The notes below the pieces were generated by a model that saw only the letters and a list, made by a program, of their open reading frames with translations, was not told the DNA's origin and made no database searches. From Hexactinellida sp. DTS-2022 (taxonomy: Eukaryota > Porifera > Hexactinellida), in assembly GCA_028753945.1 (NCBI GenBank), contig JAPNXP010000005.1:930001-994000 (forward strand): 64,000 nt of DNA, in the 5' to 3' direction. Shown here piece by piece: positions 20,093 to 31,500 of this stretch. Numbering within the stretch: position 1 is the stretch's first letter; every line of letters starts with the position of its first letter. The position numbers were made by a program, and so were the translations under genes.

Positions 20093-20463
20093 TCGTTAAT
20101 ACGAACACGGTTAGTACCAAATTACCGTCCGTTGGTGTTCGTGTTATGAGATGAGGCCACGGCTCAGTATGAAGACTAGCCGCTATCTCGGCCGACCTCA
20201 TCCCATAGGGAAGTTATGTGTGTGGTTTCGTCCCATTGCAGGGACTCATCAGGAGGGTAACCCTCGACCTACTTATTGCACCGCGCACCAGGTACCTTTA
20301 CGCATACCTGTTACCAGTCCGTACTGCCGGCCTGTGAATACATCACTAACTCACACTGCGTGAGTCTGCCCGTACTGCCAACCTACCCAGGGCTCCTCAA
20401 CCCCAGGTACTCCCGAGGACTCCAGGTAATGTCTATAACATTCGTATTAACGAGGTTCTACTG
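20093..20463. mobile_element. Family A-like MITE carrying a GC-rich cargo
   Basis: Near-perfect ends, CAGTAGAACCTCGTTAATAC and TATTAACGAGGTTCTACTG, are flanked by TA. Between them, about 20145-20430, lies unusually GC-rich sequence with no resemblance to other MITEs here. It contains TACCCAGGGCTCCTC, ACCCCAGGTACTCCC and several GTACTGCC motifs. Frames of 69-70 aa exist in it but look random. Confidence 0.75.
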
Positions 20464-20570
20464 TAGACACTTACCCAATCTATAAATAATTTAACTTTGC
20501 AACTAACAAGGTATACACAATTGTTAATAGTATTTTAACTTGGCTCAATAAGTCTATAGGATTTAGTGGC

Positions 20571-20650
20571 ATGGGAGTACGACAACTCGCATCACGACAA
20601 TTCGCAATACGACAACTGGCAACGCGACAACTCGCAACACCGACAACTCG
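20571..20650. repeat. Short tandem CGACAACTCGCAA repeat
   Basis: Irregular copies of CGACAACTCGCAACG/CGACAATTCGCAATA over about 80 bp. It is non-coding. Confidence 0.6.
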
Positions 20651-20854
20651 CAACAAATCTGATTGGACAATTAATGAACTCGTACAATGTTGGAACAAAT
20701 GTAGTATAGGAACAATAGATGTGTATCCCATACACCTCTATTGTTCCCATAAGAAAAATCCCATTTGTTGTCAACAGGAATTCTCGTAGTATAAATAGAT
20801 CTTGTTATTTACAACGTGTATTATTAACAGTACAATTTTTGAATTCTTTACACT

Positions 20855-21311
20855 ATGGCAGAACTTCCGAGTGAATATTTCACTTTAACCCGGTCTCAGA
20901 GAGGAGCAATTAAACTAGTCGAATGAGGGTATATTTATGGGAAGCAGAGGAAAATTGGAGAGATGACGCATTGGCTGTGTGAACAAAGGCTTTTGCAAGG
21001 CGATTATACATACCAAAGGCGCAGAGATTGTTAAACGGACGAATGTTCATCTCCATGCACCAGATGGAAAGACAGCTACTTGCTGTGAAGTGAAGGCTAG
21101 AATAAAGAGAAAAGCTATCGACTCGCAAAATAACTCCCATCAGATAATAGGCGAAAGTCTTCAAACTATATCGGAGAGTGTTGCTGCTAAGTTACCGAAG
21201 CTCGATAGCCTCAAGCGCTCCATACAACGTCAGCGAGTGCGCCACCTAGCAGCTCCAGTACAACCAGCAGAAAATGGAATTGTTGATTGGTACAGCGGTG
21301 AAGGCAATTAG
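20855..21311 (+). pseudogene. FLYWCH zinc-finger fragment of a MULE transposase
   Basis: From ATG 20855 the frame reads MAELPSEYFTLTRSQRGAIK, then LVE and a TGA, then GYIYGKQRKIGEMTHWLC. A one-base shift is needed to continue NKGFCKAIIHTKG and NVHLHAPDG. The pattern Y...WLC..CKA.IHT...H.H matches a FLYWCH finger. The following RIKRKAIDSQNNSHQIIGES and SLKRSIQRQRVRHL match the linker of the MULE transposase at 41663-43477 (RAGIKRRAQESHDNPHRIV and SLKRACQRVR). The frame then stops, so the catalytic domain is missing. It is a dead fragment, next to a MULE-type foldback element. Confidence 0.65.
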
Positions 21312-21395
21312 GAATACTTGAAAATTTCATAATTGAAAACAATAAAAATTATTTGCCAATTTTTAATTAATTATATAACTTAGATAGTGAATTAG

Positions 21396-22413
21396 GGGGC
21401 TGACTGAATAGTGGAATCTAGTGGAATCCAGTGGAATATAGTGGAATCTAGTGGAACCTAGTGGAATCCAGTGGAATCTAGGGTGACTGAATGGTGGAAT
21501 CTAGTGGAATCTAGTGGAATCCAGTGGAATCTAGTGGAATCCAGTGGAATCCAGTGGAATCTAGTGGAATCTAGTGGAATTACTATATTTTAGTGGAATT
21601 GACTGAACGGTGGAATCGAGTGGATTTTCTAAAAACCGACTGAACAGTGGAATCGAGTGGAATCTTTGACTGAATAGTGGAATCTAGTGGAATTTGACTG
21701 AATAGTGGAATCTAGTGGAATTTGACTGAATAGTGGAATCGAGTGGAATCTAGTGGAATTTGACTGAATAGTGGAATCGAGTGGAATTTGATTAAATTGT
21801 TAAACACTACGTATATGCTATAAGCTACGTGTGTATCATATTACGTTAATTTTCGCCCATGTAAAATTGTTTGCAATGATTGAACTAGTGTTGTGCATGA
21901 AGTGACACAATAGGATTTATTAGTTAGGCTTTGTTACCATGTTATTTAGACACATCTTATTAACATTATTTATCAACAATTCCTTATCAAATCCAGTTGG
22001 TATTCATTGGGCAGTTCAATAGAGATAATTAGTAAGAATACTAATATAGTATCATATTGTGCCACTTCATGCACAACACTAGTTTAATCATTGCAAACAA
22101 TTTTACATGGGCGAAAATTAACGTAATATGATACACACGTAGCTTATAGCATATACGTAGTGTTTAACAATTTAATCAAATTCCACTCGATTCCACTATT
22201 CAGTCAAATTCCACTAGATTCCACTCGATTCCACTATTCAGTCAAATTCCACTCGATTCCACTATTCAGTCAAAGATTCCACTCGATTCCACTGTTCAGT
22301 CGGTTTTTAGAAAATCCACTCGATTCCACCGTTCAGTCAATTCCACTAAAATATAGTAATTCCACTAGATTCCACCATTCAGTCACCCTAGATTCCACTA
22401 TTCAGTCAGCCCC
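21396..22413. mobile_element. MULE-type foldback element with 9-bp target duplication
   Basis: GTGAATTAG lies on both sides (21387-21395 and 22414-22422). The ends, GGGGCTGACTGAATAGTGG and inverse, lead into long arms of repeated GTGGAATCYAGTGGAAT (left) and ATTCCACTMGATTCCAC (right). The inner parts of the arms are also inverted copies, for example CATGTAAAATTGTTTGCAAT and ATTGCAAACAATTTTACATG. The loop between them is about 120 bp. A 9-bp duplication with long TIRs is typical of Mutator-like elements. The 85-aa frame at 22160 is repeat translation only. Confidence 0.8.
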
Positions 22414-22962
22414 GTGAATTAGTGGTTACGAAATGAAAACAAATTAATTCCAATTACTATGTATATGTCGCAGGCGAAATTGAGTACCAGGCGAGATTGA
22501 GTCTCAATTTCGCCTGAAACTCAATTTCGCCTGCGAGTGTCAGGCGAGATTGAGTACCAGGCGAAATGGAGTCATAATACTTATAGAAAATTTATAACTA
22601 AATATTATGGGTTGTTAAAAATTGATTATATCCAGATCTAATCCCGCTATTTGTTCACTTCCAAATGTTAAAATACTAGGTAATCAAGTATGCTGAATAC
22701 GAATTTGACACTCACAAATTTCTATTATGTCTATTTATTGTTGTTATTTACAATATAGGTAAAAAAATTAAGGAATATTCCAAATTAACATAGAGACTAG
22801 CGGTTATTTTAAGTAATTGCATAGTATACTAAATACGAATTTAGTCTAGAATTAACTACATATGTACTTGCAAATAAGTGCTGTTTGTTGTTAAAGAGAC
22901 ACTTAGTGACACTTGTATTTGAGATACATACTAATTTCTAAGCCACTTACTAAGTTACTAAT

Positions 22963-23100
22963 AGGCGTCGTTACTCGCCCGGGTGCCCGGAAATGTCCGG
23001 GCGGCCCGGAAGGGTTGCCCTTATGCTACTAATACTATACCCGGAGTTTCCCCGGAATTTCCTGGCTGCCCGAAGGATTGACCTTTGCATTTACGACCCC
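22963..23100. repeat. GC-rich CCCGG palindromic patch
   Basis: A short stretch of CCCGGGTGCCCGG, GTCCGGGCGGCCCGG and inverse motifs, bounded by GGCGTCGTTACTCG and TTACGACCCC. It is probably a small MITE. Ends are uncertain. Confidence 0.35.
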
Positions 23101-23362
23101 TATGCACTTACTGTATAGCGTCAGGAGGGAGGTGTCGACCCCACCCTCAAGTCAGGGGAGAGTATCTTGTTGTTCCCAATATTTTATTCAATGGTAAATT
23201 CTGGGGCTACGGTTACGATTCAATTTCTCGCCACGGTTAGCCAGTCAACCGCCCATGCTGATCACCACAGTAGAACATTATATATACTACATAATTAGTA
23301 AGGTTCAGCTTTGTTTTTATTCCTTACTACTGCTACATTTCGTCCTTCAGAAAATATTAAAT

Positions 23363-24393
23363 CAAGGCTGAATTCGGTTAACCGCCGCTAATACCGGTTA
23401 ACTGTTACGGATTTTAGTGATCAGTTAACCGATATGTTAATATTACAATTTACAATTAGAAGTACAAATTATTGGATAACAGTGTGAATTTGCACGCATT
23501 TTGTTCAGAATATAATAATTGTTTATCTTATTACCCATAGTCACAGATATATTTTGGTGACAACACAGTGTAGAAGTAACCTGAAGTGATAAACTTGTAC
23601 CGCAGTTAATTGTACTAATAGAGTACTTGGCTAAAAGAATGTGTTTTTCGTTACTACAATTTAGATATTTTCTGAGAAATGTCTATATATTTTGTTATAA
23701 CTTTCAGTGGCGGTTAACCGGTTAAGTGTGAAGATAATCGTAACCGTGGCCTCAAAATGGTTAACCAACCCCACCCTTAACTATAGTTTATACAAGGCTG
23801 GATTTGTTAACCAGCTGGCTAGCGGTTGCATATTTCGTTAACCAGTTAGCCGGCCTGTTGATAATCAGCAGCTAGCAGTATTATTTGGAAATTATCTTAC
23901 AGTACATCCTCGCTAGTCCGAACAGGAGATCCAACGTATATTACAATGGAATCCTAAATTAATAAGTCTCAGACAATAAATTAGGTAGTATACTACATGT
24001 TTAGTTGGATTAAAATGCTTTGGACAAGTTTGATCCAAATTATCGGAATCTCATGTAATAGAGGCCAATAGAAAATGTATTACTTCACTAATCGGAACAG
24101 AAATTTTTAAATCGGAACACCTCTGTTGGGATTAGCGAGGAAGTACAGTATAAATAATTAAAATATCTGAATTTTGTTGAAAATGATGATCATAAATCCA
24201 TTTCTCATCACTACAATGACCCATTATATATTTTCTGTAACTACACTGTTTCTAACTTGCCCAAATTGCGAAATGTATTAGTTAATGACTACTTATGGAG
24301 TAATACTTTATAATACTGAGTCCTACACTGTAGTAAAAACAAAACGAATAATAATTGTAGCCTCAGAACGGTTAACAACCCCACCCTTGGTTT
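23363..24393. repeat. Two hAT-like TTAACC elements, the second split by a family D MITE
   Basis: Copy 1 (23363-23780) has ends CAAGGCTGAATTCGGTTAACC and GGTTAACCAACCCCACCCTT. Copy 2 (23796-24393) starts CAAGGCTGGATTTGTTAACC and ends AACAACCCCACCCTTG, with a family D MITE at about 23901-24150 (CATCCTCGCTAGTCCG ... GGGATTAGCGAGGAAG). A further inverted piece is at about 24515-24610. The sequence around copy 2 (AGTTTATA/GTTTATAG) suggests an octamer duplication shifted by one base. Confidence 0.55.
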
Positions 24394-24891
24394 ATAGGAA
24401 TTTACTACATACATATGGAATTGCATATATTTAAGATTACCATATTCTAACAAAATTAATATAATTTAAATTAGTGTTTTATATACGCAATTACATTGAT
24501 ATTATTTAACTAGATTAACAGACCGGTTAACTACTTAATTAAATCTGTAACAGTTAACCAATATTAGCAGCTGTTAAGCGGTCACCCGGCTAACCGAATT
24601 TAGTCTAGACCTGTGAATTGAGTCTAGTCTGTAGGTATCGTTTCGCCCCTCATAATATTATTTGGGGTGGCCGTTAATAGACAGCCGGGACCCCGGATCA
24701 AAACCTCTTGAATAAGAAGCGTTACGAGATAGCAAAACAATTATTGAACTACCAGAATTACAACTGGTGGATAACCTTATCCTCAAGATTGCACTATTGT
24801 TAGCCCGCCTATGGTCTCGCGGGCTACCAAATCCGGCAGTGCTTAAGCAGACCACATTAATATCTATATTATTAAATCTCGATTGTTGTGT

Positions 24892-24930
24892 GTTTGTTTG
24901 TGTGTGTGTGTGTGTGTGTGTGTTTGTTTG
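24892..24930. repeat. (GT)n microsatellite
   Basis: TGTTTGTTTGTGTGTG-type run of about 40 bp, followed by TTTGTCCGGATTG, the tail motif of the dispersed family also seen at 25708 and 51070. Confidence 0.85.
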
Positions 24931-25010
24931 TCCGGATTGTATTAAAGTGATAGGGGAATAGAAACCGCAATTAATATTGGGATATAAACTAACTTTCAAA
25001 TGTTATAATA

Positions 25011-25545
25011 GGTAAACAAGTATGCTGAACACGAATTTCGCGTTGAAAAATTTATAATATTAATATTTGTTGTTGTTGTTTACACAAAATAGGTAAACAA
25101 ATTAATGAAAATTCAAAATCAAGCAAGAAGTTTGCTCTCAACGGGTATTATAGGTAAACAAGTATGCTGAACACGAATTTCGCGTTGAAAAATTTATAAT
25201 ATTAATATTTGTTGTTGTTGTTTACACAAAATAGGTAAACAAATTAATGAAAATTCAAAATCAAGCAAGAAGTTTGCTCTCAACGGGTATTAAAGGTAAA
25301 CAAGTATGCTGAACACGAATTTCGCATTTATAAATTTATAATATGAATATTTGTTGTTGTTGTTGACACAAAATAGGTAAACAAATTAATTAAATTCAAA
25401 ATCAAGCAAGAAGTTCGCTCTCAACGGGTATTATAAGTAAACAAGTGTGCTGAACACGAATTTCGCATTTATAAAATTATAATATGAGTATTTGTTGTTG
25501 TTGTTGTTTACACAAATAGGTAAACAAATTAATGAAAATTCAAAA
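25011..25545. repeat. 142-bp tandem repeat, about 3.8 copies
   Basis: Units start GGTAAACAAGTATGCTGAAC at 25011, 25153 and 25295, and as AGTAAACAAGTGTGCTG at 25436. Each contains TTTGTTGTTGTTGTT and CAAGCAAGAAGTTTGCTC. Inverted single units occur at 50815-51030 and 56740-56930, so the array derives from a dispersed repeat. Confidence 0.85.
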
Positions 25546-25554
25546 TCATAACGT

Positions 25555-25760
25555 CCCTTTCTAACATTTTCCATGGTAAAAGTGTGAAGAGTAAGGCCGC
25601 ACAGCGGCCGTTAACTTGAGGTGCGTAGCACCGATCTGTCGCAAAGCGACCGAGACCGAAGGGCTCGTATATATTAAAATCACAATAGTTCTTTGTGAGT
25701 GTGTGTGTGTTTGTCCGGATTACATTAAAGTAATTGGGAAATAAAAAACGCATCTCTATT
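25555..25760 (-). repeat. Family K GC-hairpin repeat, inverted copy
   Basis: In reverse orientation it shows GGCCGCACAGCGGCC, GTCGCAAAGCGAC and CCGAAGGGCTCGTATATA, followed by a (GT)n and TTGTCCGGATTACATT tail. Its relatives are at 38605, 44308, 45520, 46183 and 50641. Confidence 0.65.
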
Positions 25761-27165
25761 TGAGATAAAAACTAACTAGAGGCCTGCATTTGTCCGGCTC
25801 CGTATGTCGGCATTTGTCAAAAATTACAAATATCAAATGTTTAGAATTTTCCGACTACTTTGTCTCTATGTTTATGCTGGCATTTCTCCGACTGTTTATT
25901 AAGTATCGCAATGTGAGTATTCAATAACAGTTGTAATTTATTTATGTTTTCACTCAACACAATTTTTGTTGATATATGTACTTTTCAGATCTTGTGTTTT
26001 ATTTTAAACATGATATATTGGCTAATAATAGAATACGTATAATAAATATATTAATGCTATTTAGTAATTGATATTTAAATTAACATGGATTTTACTTTGG
26101 CTCAATATAAATAAAATCGCTGTTCAAAATATAGAACATATGAAGGTCACAAGTTGTTTGTATCCAAAAGAAAGATAATCAATATACTAGGCTTGTGCTC
26201 TTTTTAGCTAAGCTCAGTCAAGAATGTAATCATATTAGTTAGCTTTCACAGTCAATATGTTACTGTGCTATTTCTTTTTCAGTCGTTACATAGCACCTTT
26301 TTTATAGAAAGTGCTCCTGAATTAACATTTAACAAGGCCTCTTAGTGTGTAAGAGGTTTTCTGCTGAGCACCCATTAGGGTCGCTGGCTATACTTACTCC
26401 TACGCACTTGACACCCACTATAGTTAGGGCTGACTTCGCACCTGTCCAAAGATTATATTACTTAGTGAAAGTAAAATGTAATGAAGCTTCTAAATAATTT
26501 TTATTATCAATTATATAATTTATATTACATATAATTACAATACACATTTATTGTTTGTTTGAAGGTACGAGAAACGAAATGACTTTCAGACCCTGTACAA
26601 TGCAAATTGGTGTAGATTGCCGCATTAAATTTAAAGAACTTGGATTAACATTCGTATTTGTCATTCACCAATTCAGAGCAGTTTCGAAATAATATCATTT
26701 AGAAGTTCCTTAATTCCCACACACTGACCTTGAGTTTGAGATTTTCTGATTAATTCCCAATCCCATTCTGAATGGACTGGGATTAATCTTAAAATCTTTA
26801 AAACTATAATTTCCATAGGGATTTGGCCCCATCTCTGGTTGCATATTATAACAATTGTTATTTTTAGACTATTTTCCAATATTGAGAAAGTAGTCTGAAA
26901 AATGTCAACATCTTAGATTCGGAGAATTCCCACATACGGAGTTTGAAGTAGTCTCGGAATGGGATTAGTAGGGCCCATAGGTTAGTCCATTACGGTGACA
27001 TTGTGAGGCCATTGCACATTGGTATTTCAATTGGCAAACTTTTGTATGTCCATGGCCCTACCAACCATACCAGAGCCTACGCCTTTGTATTGTTAATTTA
27101 TAGATGCACATTTAAACACATTTACTACATAATTAGAAGGTAATTACTCATTTACTCACTATACA
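25761..27165. other. AT-rich stretch with no recognisable gene
   Basis: Only short frames occur. A CTGCATTTGTCCGGCTCCG/GTCGGCATTTGTC motif set near 25781-25890 hints at a worn repeat. It is part of the interior of the 6.2-kb inverted-repeat element. Confidence 0.4.
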
Positions 27166-27276
27166 TTCTCAACTGAGTGATATTGATAAGCTGATTTAAC
27201 AGCAAAACCAGCTATTAAACCAACTAACAACACAACCAGCTTATCAATAAACTCAACATTAATTTGAGAATGTGTC
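27166..27276. repeat. Short inverted repeat element
   Basis: CATTCTCAACTGAGTGATAT and GATAAGCTG near the left are mirrored by CAGCTTATCAATAAACTC and TTGAGAATG on the right. Confidence 0.5.
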
Positions 27277-27554
27277 GCGATTAATTATGTTCTGTTTATG
27301 GCGAATGTATTGAAAATTATATGTATTGGAGATTAAACTGGTGGCTTGAGTTAAATGGTTTGAATTCGCGAGTAGATTAGGAAAATATTATTACGTGCCT
27401 ATAATCTCGTTTGCTTTTGCTAGGGAATACTTAATTAACTATTCCACTTAATTCATTAACATGTCTAATTTACACTTTTACCACGCAATATAATTAACCT
27501 ACAAAAGGACTCGTATTCATTTTGTCAAGTCTTCAATATTATTCTATATGTTGC

Positions 27555-28066
27555 AGTCCAAGTGCGTTTCAACGCCAAACGCGTTTGGCGCATTTTAATT
27601 CAGCCAAATGCGTTTGGCGTGATTATATACGCCATTCGCGTTTCTAACATTATTTCTTTATATTTGTTGTTATTTAATTCAAATGTTGTTCAACAATACA
27701 AATAATTTTGAATTATTCGGAATTATATTTCCCTCTAAGGCGAGGTACATATTGTTCAATTACTTAGTTTTGAACGTGAATTGTTTTAAATTCACAATGG
27801 TTTTAAATATTTAGTATAAGTCGGAATGGTATTATTTTAGTACAGAGATTAAAATTAACAGTAAATATTGTAGAACAGATATTTGAATATTAATTAGATA
27901 CTCTGTTTGTGAATAATCTAACTAGCATTAATTAAATAACAACAAATAAAAAGAAATATAATGTTAGAAATGCGAATGGTTTATATAAACACGCCAAACG
28001 CGTTTGGCTGAATTAAAATGCGCCAAACGCGTTTGGCGTTGAAACGCACTTGGACTGCAACATATA
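27555..28066. repeat. Large palindromic element with CGCCAAACGCGTTTGGCG motifs
   Basis: The left arm starts GTTGCAGTCCAAGTGCG and the right arm ends CGCACTTGGACTGCAAC. Each arm (about 180 bp) carries two near-copies of the 18-bp palindrome CGCCAAACGCGTTTGGCG. The central part, about 140 bp, is AT-rich. It is a foldback MITE inside the 6.2-kb element. Confidence 0.8.
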
Positions 28067-28386
28067 TACGTACTATGTGATACTAGTTTGCTTACTTACT
28101 TATAATTTAATATGTTAATCTTATTCTTAGTCATTAATTCCCCAACTTTAACAACAAACAGCCCTTATTTGCAAGTAGTTAATTCTAAATTCGTATTTAG
28201 CATATGCAATTACTTAAAATAATCGTCTAATCTCTATGTAAATTCTAATATTTTACAAACTTGTTTACCTATATTGTCAATAACAACAATAAATATTTGT
28301 ATTAGAAACTTGTGAGTGTCAAATTAGTATTCAGCATACTTTGTTTACCTAGTATGATAAGTGAACGAATAACTGGATTAGATCTG

Positions 28387-28464
28387 CGGCCGTATTCACT
28401 AAGAACTTAAGCACTAAGATCGATCTTAAGTTCGATCTTAAGTTCTTAGTGAATACGGCCGTAG
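28387..28464. repeat. Snap-back element GGCCGTATTCACTAAGAAC
   Basis: GGCCGTATTCACTAAGAACTT and its inverse AAGTTCTTAGTGAATACGGCC enclose about 36 bp of CTTAAG/GATC palindromes. It interrupts the right arm of the 6.2-kb element; the left arm lacks it, so it inserted later. Confidence 0.8.
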
Positions 28465-28597
28465 GGATATAATCAATTTTTAACAACCCATAATATTTAG
28501 TTATAAATTTTCTATAAGTATTATGACTCAATCTCGCCTGACACTCGCAGGCGAAATTGAGTTTCAGGCGAAATTGAGACTCAATCTCGCCTGGTAC

Positions 28598-31500
28598 TCA
28601 ATTTCGCCTGGTACTCAATTTCGCCTGGTACTCAATTTCGCCTACAACATATACATCGGCATCAAGAATAGCAGAAGCAGCATAAATTTCCACATCTGTT
28701 CCCCAAATGGATTCACGATTCATAAGTCTTTGTGTGCTAAGGTATTCACACGGTGTCGTTCGTTTGGTTTTAAAATACCATCCTAGTTTCCTTGTTCCTT
28801 CACTGGCGATAAAGCGAGAGATGATGGAACGAAGATGTAGGTGACTGTTTTCACTCCCAGTAATTAATTTGGATATGCATCGAAATAGACAATTACCATC
28901 TCCTTCGATATGTTCCGCATCGTAAGGTTCAAAATCGCTAAGTAACTTCCCAACGCTATTAAATGGTTGTCTACAAACTGATTCAAATGATATCCCCAAC
29001 ATATCGCATTTACTTCGCTGCCAATTTTCATCTATCACTGTGATCCTTGGGTCCATCGGTGTGTCGTAGGGATTACGAAGCGGAACTGCGTCGTGAAATG
29101 ATTCCCATAGCATTGTGTTTAGATACTGCATTCCCTAAAATATTAATTTGTTTACCATTTAATAAATATAAGAATTATTATAATGTCACAACTTGCTTTG
29201 ATATACTAAACAAACATACTAATTTAAATTGAATTGAGTTGTATGAGTGTATTGGTAGATAGTTTTGACTTACCAGGAAATACAGTACTTTGTGTGTGTA
29301 TCTAGCACGTTGGGTATCTGTATAGCTGGGGTAGAGATCTCATGTCCATCCGAGTATAATCTCCATAATATCTCTCTTCTACAATAAATGGGTAAAATGG
29401 TAATTTGTAGTTATCGTATGAATCATTGTTAATTAACTTACAACTTCCTCTTCTTTTCCGCCATCCAAATACTCGAATAACATCGTGTTGGGAGTGTAGC
29501 TGTGCGCTTTGTATAACAAGTGGTCCAGCTCTTCATGTAGAGGAGTCATGAAGGTCTGCCCACGTATATTCTGCTTTAGGATTTCCTACAAATGACAACA
29601 TTGTAATAAGAAAAATATTATGGAATGTTACAAATATTCTGGATTGACGTCAAGAGAAGGTGTAAAGCGAAAATAACAATGAGTGTCAATAAAGATTACA
29701 CTAAATGAATTAGACTATAGATGTGAAACGGGAAGCTTACTTTTAAGTTATTAAGGTGTTGAAATATAGATTCCGTAGAAAATCCGAAGAGATTCTGGTA
29801 CATCTAAAAAAGGAATATTTTACTATTAACACTATTATATATTTTAAATAACAACTCAATCACAATGAATTTACCTGTGAGGTGTTGATTCCGATGCTAG
29901 TATCGAGGCTTACTTTCTTCTTAGTATTCTTGGGACTAGAGGATCTTTCGAAGTAAGGTCTTGTGATATGGATTGGAATCTTTTTGTCCTTCTTCGTTCC
30001 TAATTCTGTTTGAGAAAAGATAACATGGCTTTCTGTTGATTTCGACACCGTGTAAGGCCCGAGATGTTTCGTTTGCTTCTTTGTTTTGGGCATGTGTTTT
30101 ATTTTGGGCATGTTGGTATAGATGATCTTATCACCCTTCTTTAGAGGTGTACTTATTACAGAGATAATAATTATGGAATTATTATTATCGAAGGAATGAA
30201 TCGAACTTTAGTAACAAGATAGACTGTGTGATAATTATGTATGAATTAAATATCGTCAGCAGTTCAACTAACGACTAGTGTTAACTTTCTTATCATATTG
30301 TATCTTCTGCTTGATTGTTCAAAACTGATGCAGTCCATAGCTGATTGCTGTGTTGAAGTTCTAGATTCATCGATGTTGCTAACTGCTTCGAGGGGATTAT
30401 CAGGAGGTGGGCAAAAGATGTCGTTTATACCTTCGGTATCATCTAGTGGATCTGTGAGTTCTGAGAAAATCGATTCTTCCAAATCAAAGTCTTCCTCATC
30501 GTTGGTATGCAGGTCGTTAATGGTGGACAAGAGGTCTTGATGACGGGACTCTCTTCCCCACATGACCTTGAATGGAGTTTGTCCGAGGGATCTTTTCTTG
30601 CAGGAGTTCATTGCAAGCACAGCCTGTTTGAGCAGTTTGGACCAATGATCCCCTATCTGGCTCTCCATTTTAATCAGTTTTCTATATGGATAATTCGTAA
30701 ATTGGTCTTAAAATTATATTACAAAATACTAACTGTTTCAGAATCTTGTTGTGCGCTTCGACTAAGCCGTTAGCCATGGGGTGGTAAGCACGAGTGCTAC
30801 GATTGTCGATACCCAATTTCTGGTTGAATTCCTTAAATATCTGCTAAATACAATAAATAAAAATCCAAAATTGCAGCCTGTGCCGACTCATGTTCCTTTG
30901 GTGGCACTATATTTTGTTGGTTGTTTATTGATAGTGCCTCCAAAGGAACATGCTGTTGGCACAGGATGCAATTTTGGATTTTTTTTCGCCCAGTCATCAA
31001 CGCCTCAAGGTGTCAAGAACCATTTGTTAATTGGTCCGAGGCACAAGGAACGGTAGATAAATTTGAAGTTTGTTTCTATCATAAACCATCTTGAGTATAA
31101 TGCCATTCATTCATTATGTATTGATAATAAATTATATTATTAGTTAATTTTTTTAGCAATGTTATCCACGGTCGAGTTGAATTAAGTCAACAAATTCCTT
31201 ATATTATATTATATTATTTAATCCATTGTTTAGTAATATACTACAATTAAATAGAAGCCAGCTGGAATTTATAAGTTGAATCAATATATTTATCGCAAGT
31301 TGAAACAATAGAATAAGATTTAACAAGTCAAATCAATATAATTATTACAAGTTGAAACAATAGAATTAGATTTAACACTTTCAATGGAACTGAAGTGTTA
31401 GTAAATAAAGGAAACTTGCAACTCTATTGTGGCACTAACGAAACCCAATTTAAAAATTCGTGCACTGTGAAAAGGTGTAGAATTTAATTCTCTATCCGTA

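Larger units (their letters stand above)
22459..28656. mobile_element. 6.2-kb long-inverted-repeat element without recognisable transposase
   Basis: The arms at 22459-22896 and 28146-28656 match in inverse orientation over about 440-510 bp. They include ATGTATATGT at the tips, CAGGCGAAATTGAG repeats, TTGTTAAAAATTGATTATATC and CTGTTTGTTGTTAAAG. The right tip has about four tandem GGTACTCAATTTCGCCT units. The interior holds hAT-like repeats, a 142-bp tandem array and a large palindrome, but no gene. The right arm truncates the OTU exon of the Ginger-like gene. I see no target duplication. Confidence 0.6.

Noticed and set aside
20151-20485. Overlapping 69-70 aa frames in the GC-rich MITE cargo
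   Set aside because: Their length is expected by chance in GC-rich DNA, with no recognisable domain or splice signals.
22160-22417. 85-aa frame of FHSIPL repeats
   Set aside because: Translation of the ATTCCACT repeats in the arm of the foldback element.
30781-31056. 91-aa frame over the integrase Glu exon
   Set aside because: Antisense to the minus-strand exon 30734-30840 and then runs into a palindromic cassette.
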